Assembly (NCBI GenBank): GCA_010672965.1
Contig: JAAHFN010000032.1
Coordinates: 1 to 64,000 of the forward strand
Length of the DNA stretch: 64,000 nucleotides
Direction: 5' to 3'
Source of the DNA: Oscillatoria sp. SIO1A7
Lineage (GTDB): Bacteria; Cyanobacteriota; Cyanobacteriia; Cyanobacteriales; Laspinemataceae
Below are positions 1 to 7,657 of this stretch, piece after piece. A program made the translations under genes and the position numbers. Under the pieces are notes generated by a model. It ran no database searches. It worked only from the letters and a program-made list of their open reading frames with translations, and was not told where the DNA came from. Positions within the stretch are counted from its first letter, which is position 1. Every line of letters begins with the position of its first letter.

Positions 1-80
1 TCCGCCCCGGGAGCGTTTGAGGCGGCCGGGGCGGGCACGGGGAACCCCTACAAACTGTGACTGTTTAACCGGATTTGATA
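1..80 (+). repeat. Right part of MITE-like repeat R1
   Basis: Truncated by the window edge. It ends in TTAACCGGATTTGATA at 65-80. The same GC-rich core (cggggcgggcacggggaacc) and the same end occur in the full copy at 50965-51094, which has perfect 16-bp terminal inverted repeats. Here the element directly adjoins the remnant of an exosortase-substrate gene. Confidence 0.8.
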
Positions 81-266
81 TAAGTAGCCGACAGGGAGTT
101 AGAGGTGAAACCGTCGGCGGCACTGAATCTGAAATATACGGTATGGCGGTGCGGGAAACTGAGGAGGAAATCTGGGTGGCGATCGCGGCTAATACGCCCA
201 TAACTGGCTTGTAGCCTACCTGGATTAGCACTCTTTGGTTTGGGTTGGATTCGCCGAGCAAAGTAA
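81..266 (+). pseudogene. Remnant of PEP-CTERM (exosortase substrate) gene
   Basis: Positions about 105-213 encode a stretch around EIYGMAVRETEEEIWVAI that closely matches residues about 76-100 of the intact protein at 781-1674 (EIYGMAVLETESEIWVTV). A stop follows at 211-213. In another frame, 216-266 encodes SLPGLALFGLGWIRRAK plus stop, which has the hydrophobic-then-basic form of a PEP-CTERM tail. The gene has therefore lost its 5' half, where repeat R1 now sits, most of its middle, and its reading frame. It is a decayed paralogue of the downstream gene and is unlikely to give a product. Confidence 0.7.
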
Positions 267-780
267 AAATTAAGTGTTTGTGGCGGCTGAATATGCTAGC
301 CATACTAAAGAAAGCACGGACTCATTCAGAAATAATTTTTTAGTACAAATACGGTTGTGCATTTCTTGCTGTTATTCTAAACTAAAGATAGTTATTAGCA
401 TTATATTCTTCAGCATTAAATCGTAATAAGTGTATAGTTTAGAAAAAATACTTATCCGCAAAAGTTTAAAAAAAGTAAAGATGGAACCGAATTAATAATC
501 GAAACGAATAAAGGTGTTAGTCAAAGCTTTACAAAACTGACGGCTATTATAAAGAGTCAGTGAAATACCTCTAAAAATCCAGACAAACCGTACTGAAATA
601 CTCTAAGGTATTCTTAATAAAAGCTGAGAGAGCCAAGCAAATATACTCATTGAAGTAAGGGACGAAAAAGGCTTTTGGCTATTTTTGATGAGATCCAATG
701 ATGGATGTTGCTCCTGGGGTGATAGAGCTAGATAGAACAAAAAAATCTGAAAGTCAATACGGGATGTAAAGGAGAAAAAA
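267..780. other. AT-rich gene-free leader
   Basis: No plausible gene. The sequence is markedly AT-rich compared with its surroundings and lies upstream of the PEP-CTERM gene. A Shine-Dalgarno-like GGAG lies at about 771-774, a few bases before the ATG at 781. An antisense reading frame at 603-998 has no coding character. Confidence 0.5.
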
Positions 781-1674
781 ATGAAAACACTGAAGACTCT
801 ACTAGGAACCGCTGTAGCTACTGTAGGAGCGATCGCTGTAACGGGCCAGCAAGCAGCAGCTTTCGAGATGCTCGAAAACGGAACGGCTTTCACTCTTTTC
901 CTAGAATGTCTAAACGACGGCATTGGTTTGGTAGTCGATAGCGATAAAGCGGATGCATATGGCTGGCAATATGCCATTGATTCCTTCAACGACGGCACTC
1001 ATGTCGGCGGGGTCGGCGGCGACTATGAAATCTATGGCATGGCCGTGCTGGAAACTGAGAGCGAAATTTGGGTAACGGTCAATGCCGATACTCCCTTGCT
1101 GGGACATTATTTTAGCGGGGCTGCCGATAGCAACGTAGGTTGGGGCGACCTGTTCGTTGACTTGGATGGCGTCAACTTCGAGAACGCCAGGGATGATGGA
1201 GACCTATTCGGGGTACGCTTTGCTAGCACTAACGATTCCGGCGTTGGCGATACAGGGGTCTATAGCGGCATCGGCACCAAGAGCGTAGCTCTCGACAATA
1301 GCGGCTACGACAGCTTGAGCAGCCACGACAACATGGTAGAAAATTCTTATGGCGGAATCGCGAGTCTCGGAGATTTAAACGTCGATCCCAATAACATCTA
1401 TTACGGCGAGCATCTCAACGATAATGTTATCGCCTACGGCCAACGGGAAGGCGGGATTACCTATCGCACCGAACAGGAGCTAGCAAGTATGGGTTACAAT
1501 GTCAGCCAGTTCGGCGGCAGCGATACCATTGCCTTCAGCTTCAATAAATCCTCGATCGGCCTAGAGGGAAACCCGAGCGAAGAAGTCCCCGAACCCTTTA
1601 GCATGGCTGCTCTAGGTGCTGTCGGCTTCGGCCTAATGAAGCGCAAAATGCGCCAGAAGGCTACAGCTAAGTAA
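781..1674 (+). CDS. PEP-CTERM exosortase-dependent surface protein
   Basis: A 297-residue exported protein. It has an N-terminal signal peptide (KTLKTLLGTAVATVGAIAV followed by an Ala-rich cleavage region) and a C-terminal sorting tail: VPEP at about residue 268, a hydrophobic stretch AALGAVGFGLM and a basic end KRKMRQK. In the PEP-CTERM/exosortase system such tails are cleaved after export and the protein is released or anchored at the surface. The body is acidic and rich in Gly, Asp and Asn, as expected for an extracellular protein. It resembles cyanobacterial exosortase-dependent families annotated as XDD-type, but that subfamily is from memory only. The start is fixed by the GGAG just upstream, and a clear terminator follows. 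Its molecular role is unknown. Confidence 0.88.
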   Translation: MKTLKTLLGTAVATVGAIAVTGQQAAAFEMLENGTAFTLFLECLNDGIGLVVDSDKADAYGWQYAIDSFNDGTHVGGVGGDYEIYGMAVLETESEIWVTVNADTPLLGHYFSGAADSNVGWGDLFVDLDGVNFENARDDGDLFGVRFASTNDSGVGDTGVYSGIGTKSVALDNSGYDSLSSHDNMVENSYGGIASLGDLNVDPNNIYYGEHLNDNVIAYGQREGGITYRTEQELASMGYNVSQFGGSDTIAFSFNKSSIGLEGNPSEEVPEPFSMAALGAVGFGLMKRKMRQKATAK

Positions 1675-1719
1675 TTTCGCTTTGGCTAATTTATGAAAAT
1701 CTTTTTTGGGGGTGACAAT

Positions 1720-1753
1720 GGGTAATGGAGCGAACCATTACCCTATTATTTTT
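1720..1753 (+). terminator. Rho-independent terminator of the PEP-CTERM gene
   Basis: A perfect 9-bp stem, GGGTAATGG (1720-1728) with CCATTACCC (1735-1743), a 6-nt loop, then tattattttt. It lies 45 bp past the stop codon. Confidence 0.85.
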
Positions 1754-2137
1754 GGAAGTTCTTAGCTTGAGAGTTTTGAGTTCGAGCGCTTGAGAGTTTT
1801 GAGTTTTGATAGGACAAAGGGTTTGTAGAGGCGAATGGCGTTGCCTGCCCGCCGGGAGGGCAACGCCATTCGCCCCTACAAATGCCCCTTGCCGCTCCTA
1901 GACAGAGCCTGGCGCGGCTACACAAACCTTCGCCCGTAGGGCTGCTCTGTTACAAAAGTGAAATGCTCCCTGCCCAATGCCCTAATGCCCAAGCGATAGC
2001 GGTCATTGCCCAATGCCCAATGCCCAAGAAAGCTCTTTGCTCTGTGCCCCCAGCTCTGTGCCTTTAGCCGATCGCCTGACCGCTGACCGCTGACCGCTAT
2101 GAATGCGAACATGCCCAATGCGAACATGCCCAATGCC
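1754..2137. repeat. Intergenic repeats: hairpin, R2 copy, heptamer array
   Basis: 1826-1880 is a hairpin (gaggcgaatggcgttgcc and its near complement). About 1880-1970 is an inverted copy of repeat R2, ending AAAAGTGAAATGCTCCC. 1970-2137 holds GCCCAAT/CCCAATG-type heptamer repeats and GACCGCT repeats. No gene is seen. Confidence 0.65.
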
Positions 2138-4756
2138 CTATTTGCACGACTTGGCTTCTAGGTTTTCCAGTCGGCTTCTGAGTTCTTGGTTTTGTTTTTT
2201 TAGTTGCTCTAGTTCGCGACGCAGTTGTTTGACTGCTCGGTCGGAACCGACTTTCTTCTGGACTTTGCCGATCGCTTCTTCTGCAGAGCGGCGGGCGCGA
2301 CCGTCGGGAGTTTGCTCCATTAAAGTTTGGAGAATAGCGATCGCTTTCGGGGTTTCCATTTGCCCCAATGCCCCAACCACTGCTTTTTGACTCAAATAGA
2401 AAGTTTCCCCAGACAGCTCCGACAATCGCTCCAGAATTTGTTCTAGATGGGGTGGAGTTTGACCCACAGAAATCCGCCCTAAAGCACGAATGGCAGCCAA
2501 GCGCAAGGCAGAAGGGACCCCTAAAGCAGTATATTCCATAATAATGCCAAGAGCTTTTGCCGAAGTTTTTAGCTGGCTCAGACCGGAGATTGCTCCGCCG
2601 CGCACCACTTCGTTCCAACCTGCACGCTGTTCCAGAACAAATTTTAGCAGGGCGATCGCCTCCCCTTGGATAGAGCTTTCTTCCGGGAGAGCAGCGGCAA
2701 TTCCTCCAATCGCCGTGGCAGCGGCCGCCTCTACTTGGTAGCTCGGATCGCCATTTTTGATGACAGGCTCAATGGCTCGATAGCTTTCCTCGGTCTTAAC
2801 TTTGGCTAAAGCCTCCACCGTAGCGCGGCGCACTCTTGCGTCTTTGTCCTGCAAGCCAGCAACTAAAGTATCAAAACCTTGATCTAGTTTAATTTTGCCT
2901 AGATTTTTCGCCACTTCCACCCGCACGCCCCAGAAGGGTTCGTTTTCTAAAGCAGCTCCGAGGGCTTTGAGCGCTTCTAAGCCGCCTTTTTTCGCCAGAG
3001 CCTCCGCTGCGTAGATGCGGGAAATGGGATCCGGGTCGTATTGCAACTGAGCTTTCAGTTCGGCCAGGGGATATTCTAAAGTCGCGGTTTTTAAGTAGTG
3101 ATTCCCTTCGTCAAAGCTAATAAACTGTGGTTTCGACTCCAAAGGAAAATAAAAACTCTGCTCGCGATCGCAAACTCGCACTGCGAAACTTTTCTTTGAT
3201 ACTGTTTTTTTCGTGCTGTTTTTTTCTTTGTGAAGATAGCCAAAGGCAATAGGCAGTTTTAGATCGAATAGCACTTGGTTGGGGTTAGTGCCATTATTAT
3301 CGTTCTTTTTCACCTGGGTTTGGGTAATGGTTATTTTGGCCAGGTTACTGTCATTGTCCCAGGAGTAGGCAACTTTATAGTCTGGATGCCCCCCGCGATA
3401 AACATATTGGTCGAATAAAAATAGTAGATTGCGCCCGGTGGCTTTTTCTATTGCTCGCAGTAGGTCGATGCTCTCTACCGTACTCCAAGCGTTGTCTTCA
3501 ATAAATGTGGCGATCGCCTGAAAAAATAATTCGTCTCCTAACTCGGCTCGAATCATGTGATAAACGCAAGCGCCTTTTTCGTAAATATGGCAATCGTATA
3601 GTTCTATCGCTTCCCGATAGACATGGGTCACCACGGGACGGCGATAGCGGCTGCTGTCTTCGCTGAGATAACTGCGAGTATCGGTCAGGCGATAGTAGGC
3701 GGCATCTTCAGCGCTATATTCTCGATCGAGCCAGAGTACCTCGGCATAGGTGGCCATCCCTTCTTTGACCCAAGCATGAGACCAATGCTTGATTGCTACT
3801 AAGTCGCCAAACCACTGGTGCGCTAGTTCGTGAACTACTAAAGTCTCGGAACGCAAACTATCCAGCAGAGCCCGCTTGTCTAGCAAGCAGCGATCGGTGA
3901 GCAGAGTCGTGGAGCTATTCTCCATGCCGCCAAAGATAAAATCGCTAACGCAGACTTGAGCGTATTTAGCATAAGGATAGGGATAGCCAAAGATTTTGCT
4001 AAAAAACTCAATCGTCTGAGGAGTTTTGCCCATAGTGCGGATGGCGTCTTCTTCCCGCCCTTTTTCCACATAGTAGGTCACGGGTTTGCCTTGCCAAGAG
4101 TCCCGAATTTCCGCAAACTCTCCCACTGCTAGGGTTATCAGGTAGGCGGGATGTGCTTCTTTTTGCAGCCAGTGGTAGATTTTTTCGTCTCCATCCGCTT
4201 CGGTGGCAATGCGATCGCCGTTGGAGATGGCGATAAATTGCTTGGGAACTCGCACCCGGATTTCCGAGCTGGCGAGTTGGCCGGGATAGTCGAAGCAGGG
4301 AAACCAGAAGCGAGAATCTTCGTCTTCTCCTTGGGTCCAAACTTGCACGGGTTTGTTGGGATAATGCTTATCTGGGCCGATGAAGTAGATGCCCCGTTGC
4401 GGCTTTTCTACGGCGTAATCTATTGCAACGGTTATTTCTTTTCCCGCTTGCATCGGTTCTGCCAGAGAGACGAGCAGTTTTTCCCCGTCATAGTCGAAAG
4501 CTTGCGGGATTCCTGCTACTGCGACTTGTTTGATGGTCTGGTTTACTGCGTCCAGACTCAGGCGATCGACTCCATTGCGAATAGGCATCAGGCGAATCTT
4601 GCAGGTGCCTTGATAGCTCTGGTTGGGAATGTCCAGAGCGATATCCAGGAAGATATGCTCGACTCGACCGGGGCGATCGGGGGTGTAATGGGGCCTGGCT
4701 CCCGGTAATTCAAACGATTTGTGGCCGTTATTCTCGTCCAAGTAAGATTGCAACAT
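2138..4756 (-). CDS. M1 family zinc aminopeptidase with HEAT-like C-terminus
   Basis: An 872-residue metallopeptidase that removes N-terminal residues from peptides. The N-terminal beta domain covers about residues 20-210. The exopeptidase signature GGMEN is at 276-280. The zinc site HELAH is at 309-313, with the third ligand Glu332 in the VKEGMATYAE context, so the active site is complete. From about residue 590 on there are helical HEAT-like repeats (for example VRRATVEALAKV), ending in a coiled coil (LKKQNQELRSRLENLEAK). This type of tail is seen in cyanobacterial PepN-like enzymes and replaces the usual ERAP1-like domain. It is probably cytoplasmic, as no signal peptide is visible. It is divergent from the kinase at 4946, with about 190 bp between them. 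Confidence 0.92.
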   Translation of the reverse strand: MLQSYLDENNGHKSFELPGARPHYTPDRPGRVEHIFLDIALDIPNQSYQGTCKIRLMPIRNGVDRLSLDAVNQTIKQVAVAGIPQAFDYDGEKLLVSLAEPMQAGKEITVAIDYAVEKPQRGIYFIGPDKHYPNKPVQVWTQGEDEDSRFWFPCFDYPGQLASSEIRVRVPKQFIAISNGDRIATEADGDEKIYHWLQKEAHPAYLITLAVGEFAEIRDSWQGKPVTYYVEKGREEDAIRTMGKTPQTIEFFSKIFGYPYPYAKYAQVCVSDFIFGGMENSSTTLLTDRCLLDKRALLDSLRSETLVVHELAHQWFGDLVAIKHWSHAWVKEGMATYAEVLWLDREYSAEDAAYYRLTDTRSYLSEDSSRYRRPVVTHVYREAIELYDCHIYEKGACVYHMIRAELGDELFFQAIATFIEDNAWSTVESIDLLRAIEKATGRNLLFLFDQYVYRGGHPDYKVAYSWDNDSNLAKITITQTQVKKNDNNGTNPNQVLFDLKLPIAFGYLHKEKNSTKKTVSKKSFAVRVCDREQSFYFPLESKPQFISFDEGNHYLKTATLEYPLAELKAQLQYDPDPISRIYAAEALAKKGGLEALKALGAALENEPFWGVRVEVAKNLGKIKLDQGFDTLVAGLQDKDARVRRATVEALAKVKTEESYRAIEPVIKNGDPSYQVEAAAATAIGGIAAALPEESSIQGEAIALLKFVLEQRAGWNEVVRGGAISGLSQLKTSAKALGIIMEYTALGVPSALRLAAIRALGRISVGQTPPHLEQILERLSELSGETFYLSQKAVVGALGQMETPKAIAILQTLMEQTPDGRARRSAEEAIGKVQKKVGSDRAVKQLRRELEQLKKQNQELRSRLENLEAKSCK

Positions 4757-4945
4757 ACTTAAGAAGCTCTGGGAGGTTAAATTGTCTGGCCCATTGCCAG
4801 CCGAGGGGTTAAATACCCCACCCTTACCAGGTTAGCGCTTGAAGGTATGCTACGGCCAAAAATCCGGGTGGAGAGTCAAAATTCTCTGTGGACTTGCGGA
4901 GAGGTTTGCTACAAAAAGTAATTTTTTAGTTTTGTGTTTATCGAT

Positions 4946-5947
4946 ATGGGCTACGTCTTAGGAGTGGATGGAGGCGGGACGAAAACAGTTTGCTTGCTGA
5001 TGGATTTTAGCGGCGAAGTTAAAGGGCGCGGAGAGGCAGGACCTTCTAACTATCAGAGCTTGGGTGTCGAGCCCGCTTACAATTCGATTCGCTCGGCGAT
5101 CGCTCGGGCTCTAGATTCAGCAAAGGAAGCCGGAAGACTATACGATAATAAAATAGAGGGGAAAATAAGGGCGATCGGTTTGGGATTGGCCGGTGCCGGA
5201 CGAGAGGAAGATTTAGATTTGCTTAGAAGCTGGGTAGAAAGGCTGCATTCTGAAGGCAATTTATCCCCGGATTTGGCGCTTGTGGATTGGGCGATCGAAC
5301 CAGAAGGAATATTTGTTGGCAATGATTGCGCAATACTCCTAGCCGGTGGGACGGGCAGTTCCGTGGGCGTTGCGGTTATTTCCGGAACGGGCTCGATCGC
5401 CTACGGGCAAAACCGCCAAGGAGCAATAAAGCGAGCTGGGGGCTGGGGCTATCTGTTGGGAGATGAAGGGAGCAGCTACGATATCGCGGTCCAGGGCTTG
5501 CGAGCTGCGGCCCGCTCTTATGACGGTCGCGATCGCCAGAGTATTCTCGGAGATAAGTTAATTTCCCATTTGGGTCTGGAGCGGATGGAAGATTTGGTGT
5601 CAGCAGTTTACCGCAGGGGCTGGGGAGTTAAGGATATTGCTGCTTTGGCTCCGGTGGTCGATGCGGCGGCGGCCGCCGGGGATGCGGTGGCGATCGCAAT
5701 TATTGATAGAGCCGCCGAGGAGCTGGTTTTGGCAGGGCGGGCGGTGATGGGGGAGTTGTTTTTGCCGGAGGAAACATTCGATGTTGTGACTGCAGGAGGC
5801 GCTTGGAGGGGTGTGGCTGGTATGCGCGATCGCTTTGTGGCGGCTATGGAGGCGATCGCACCTTCCGCTCGGGTCATCTGGCCCCGCCACGAACCCGCCT
5901 ACGGTGCGGCGCTCCTGGCTTTGAGGCAGTTAGGGAAGACTCTGTAG
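4946..5947 (+). CDS. BadF/BadG-type ATPase family kinase, N-acetylglucosamine kinase-like
   Basis: An ASKHA-fold sugar kinase of about 333 residues. The N-terminal phosphate loop reads VLGVDGGGTKTVCLLMD. The central GNDCAILLAGG and ISGTGS motifs, followed by GGWGYLLGDEGSS, match the N-acetylglucosamine/glucosamine kinase group of the BadF family. In that group it would phosphorylate amino sugars, for instance from peptidoglycan recycling; the exact substrate is inferred. An in-frame GTG at 4934 gives four more residues; the ATG at 4946 puts the phosphate loop at the usual distance from the start. Near the 3' end, a 34-nt stretch between two HIP1 sites (5826-5859) recurs in tandem downstream of vapC. 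Confidence 0.82.
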   Translation: MGYVLGVDGGGTKTVCLLMDFSGEVKGRGEAGPSNYQSLGVEPAYNSIRSAIARALDSAKEAGRLYDNKIEGKIRAIGLGLAGAGREEDLDLLRSWVERLHSEGNLSPDLALVDWAIEPEGIFVGNDCAILLAGGTGSSVGVAVISGTGSIAYGQNRQGAIKRAGGWGYLLGDEGSSYDIAVQGLRAAARSYDGRDRQSILGDKLISHLGLERMEDLVSAVYRRGWGVKDIAALAPVVDAAAAAGDAVAIAIIDRAAEELVLAGRAVMGELFLPEETFDVVTAGGAWRGVAGMRDRFVAAMEAIAPSARVIWPRHEPAYGAALLALRQLGKTL

Positions 5948-6137
5948 GGGCGAATGGGGCGAATGCCATATGCCCTATGCCCTCCGGGCAGGCTACGCCA
6001 ACGGGCACGCTGCGCTAACGCCCCTACGAACAAGAGTAGTCCAATACTGTACCGACGCTCTAGCAATTCATGTTTATTAAAAATCTAGAGCTAAGAACAG
6101 TATTTTTCTAAAACCGCGTTCTTAGCTTTAAATTTAA
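5948..6137. repeat. Hairpin repeat and inverted repeat upstream of DUF2887 gene
   Basis: 5944-6030 is a GC-rich hairpin repeat (taggggcgaat ... acgcccctac). 6089-6098 (AGCTAAGAAC) pairs with 6118-6127 (GTTCTTAGCT). It could act as a terminator for the preceding gene, but there is no clear T-run. Confidence 0.5.
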
Positions 6138-6165
6138 TTAGACTTAACTATATTCATGTTATAAT
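6138..6165 (+). promoter_or_regulatory. Candidate sigma-70 promoter of the DUF2887 gene
   Basis: TTAGAC at 6138-6143 and a consensus TATAAT at 6160-6165, spaced 16 bp apart, end 30 bp upstream of the likely start codon. Confidence 0.55.
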
Positions 6166-6195
6166 CAGCAATATCAATAAAATTCAGGATTGCAG

Positions 6196-7095
6196 GTGAG
6201 AACCGACACAATATTTTATAGGGTCTTTCAAATTTTCCCCGGCCTGTTGTTCGAGCTGATAGGCAAGTCCGCATCCCTAGGGAAGCAATATCAGTTCTCC
6301 TCGCGAGAAGTCAAAGAATTGGCTCGGCGCTTTGATGGAGTCAGCGAGCCCAAAGGCAAAGGAGCCTCAAAGCTGCCGATTTACTTCACCGAGGTACAGT
6401 TCCAAGCAAGGGCAGATTTTTATTGGCGCTTGTTTACGGAAATCTTCCTCTACTTGGGTCAGTATCAGCCAACAAATGACTGGGAAGCCATTGCCATCTT
6501 TGCCAAGCGAAGTATGGATCCGGGAGTACCGAAGCAATATCGGTGGTTAGATAAAAACCCGCCCCTACATAAAATTTATTTGGACGAGCTAGGGGGCCAA
6601 AGCTATAGCTCCCTGGGTTTGGGCATGGTAAAATTAGTAGTGGAAGATGAGGAGACAGCTCGGGAGCAAGCAGGAAAACTCATCTCTAAGGCGCGCTCTG
6701 AACTATCGGATGAGGCGCTAAAGCAAAAGGTAGTCGAATTGATAGAGACCATCATGGTCTATAAATTACCAAATTTAAGCCGAGAGGAGATAGAAGCTAT
6801 GTTTGGGTTAGAGGATTTGAAAAAAACCCGCTACTTTCGAGAGGTGGCCGAGGAAGCTAAGCAAGAAGGCAAGCTCGAAGGCAAGCTCGAAGGCAAGCTC
6901 GAAGGCAAGCTCGAAGGCAAGCTCGAAGGCAAGCTCGAAGGCAAGCTCGAATCGGTGCCAGGGTTCTTGGCAACTGGTTTGAGCGTGGAACAGATAGCCA
7001 AGGCTTTAGAGGTGGATGTCGAGCTGGTGTTGCAAGCGGCTCGGGAAAAGTCTAATGGGTCTAATGGCGATCGCTCTGATGGAGAAGCTACATAG
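6196..7095 (+). CDS. DUF2887 / Rpn-type PD-(D/E)XK nuclease-like protein
   Basis: About 299 residues. The N-terminus (RTDTIFYRVFQIFPGLLFEL) and the later YFTEVQFQ segment (E-x-Q strand of a PD-(D/E)XK core) are typical of DUF2887 proteins, grouped with recombination-promoting Rpn nucleases. These are abundant in cyanobacteria, and their native role is unsettled. The GTG at 6196 gives the usual family start; a TTG at 6190 is possible. Around residues 224-251 the chain holds seven copies of EGKL, encoded by seven identical 12-bp units at 6865-6948. This probably forms a charged helical linker and is prone to unit-number change. The C-terminal SVEQIAKALEVDVELV stretch resembles a small HTH-like motif. 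Confidence 0.8.
   Translation: MRTDTIFYRVFQIFPGLLFELIGKSASLGKQYQFSSREVKELARRFDGVSEPKGKGASKLPIYFTEVQFQARADFYWRLFTEIFLYLGQYQPTNDWEAIAIFAKRSMDPGVPKQYRWLDKNPPLHKIYLDELGGQSYSSLGLGMVKLVVEDEETAREQAGKLISKARSELSDEALKQKVVELIETIMVYKLPNLSREEIEAMFGLEDLKKTRYFREVAEEAKQEGKLEGKLEGKLEGKLEGKLEGKLEGKLESVPGFLATGLSVEQIAKALEVDVELVLQAAREKSNGSNGDRSDGEAT
6865..6948 (+). repeat. Seven tandem 12-bp units (GAAGGCAAGCTC) within a CDS
   Basis: Seven identical in-frame units, each encoding EGKL. There is no sequence divergence between units, which suggests recent slippage or selection for uniformity. Confidence 0.97.
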
Positions 7096-7224
7096 ACTTA
7101 GAGCAATTCGGTATAAATATGCAGGCAATAGTGCAGCTTTATACCGAATTGCTCCCAGATGCGATCGCTATTTTTTCAAATTTTATATATACGTTTACTT
7201 TTATTCCCAGAATTAACCTAAGTC

Positions 7225-7340
7225 TAACGAACGAAGCGTAGGGGCGACAGCATCCCCAAGACAATCTCGGCCGCAGAACGGTAACCCCCGTAATGGGATG
7301 CTTCGCCCACAAAGCCTCATATCAATTTGAGAAACACTAT
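7225..7340 (-). repeat. R3 MITE-like repeat
   Basis: Contains gtaggggcgacagcatcccc near the left end and ATCAATTTGAGAAACACTAT at the right. It matches, in inverse orientation, the copies at 16246-16390 and 50814-50953. It lies just upstream of the HicB-like gene and may supply part of its leader. Confidence 0.7.
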
Positions 7341-7378
7341 ATATATAGATCGCAACACAAAAAAAAAATAAATTGGCT

Positions 7379-7597
7379 ATGTTTGTTTACAAAGATTACA
7401 CGGGTCAAGTTGAGGTTGATGTAGAAGCAGAGATGCTGTTTGGCCGAGTCCTGAACATTAATGACGTAGTGACATTTCAGGGCAAAACGGTTGCAGAAGC
7501 TCGTCAGGAATTCCAAAATTCCGTTGACGATTACCTAGAGTTTTGCGAAGAATTAGGGCGAGAACCAGATCGGCCTTTTTTTTGCAAACTGCCCTAA
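7379..7597 (+). CDS. Orphan HicB-like antitoxin domain protein
   Basis: 72 residues from the ATG at 7379; an in-frame TTG at 7373 would add two. FVYKDYTGQVEVDVEAEM, FGRVLNINDVVTFQGKT and SVDDYLEFCEELGREPDRPF follow the partial RNase-H-like HicB fold closely. Family members usually continue into a ribbon-helix-helix DNA-binding tail after GK-F; here the chain stops at FFCKLP, so the tail is missing. No HicA-type toxin lies beside it. It may be an orphan regulator or a truncated remnant. Confidence 0.75.
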   Translation: MFVYKDYTGQVEVDVEAEMLFGRVLNINDVVTFQGKTVAEARQEFQNSVDDYLEFCEELGREPDRPFFCKLP

Positions 7598-7657
7598 TCG
7601 CAAGTCCCTCATGCCGAGAATGACAAAATTGACGTAAGCTATTTTTTTTATAAAAGA

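Noticed and set aside
603-998. Minus-strand open frame over the PEP-CTERM gene start
   Set aside because: It lies antisense to a well-supported gene and its leader, with no recognisable domain or ribosome site.
2097-2618. Minus-strand open frame overlapping the aminopeptidase 3' end
   Set aside because: It is a shifted frame of the same strand; its Ser/Arg-rich composition has no coding character.
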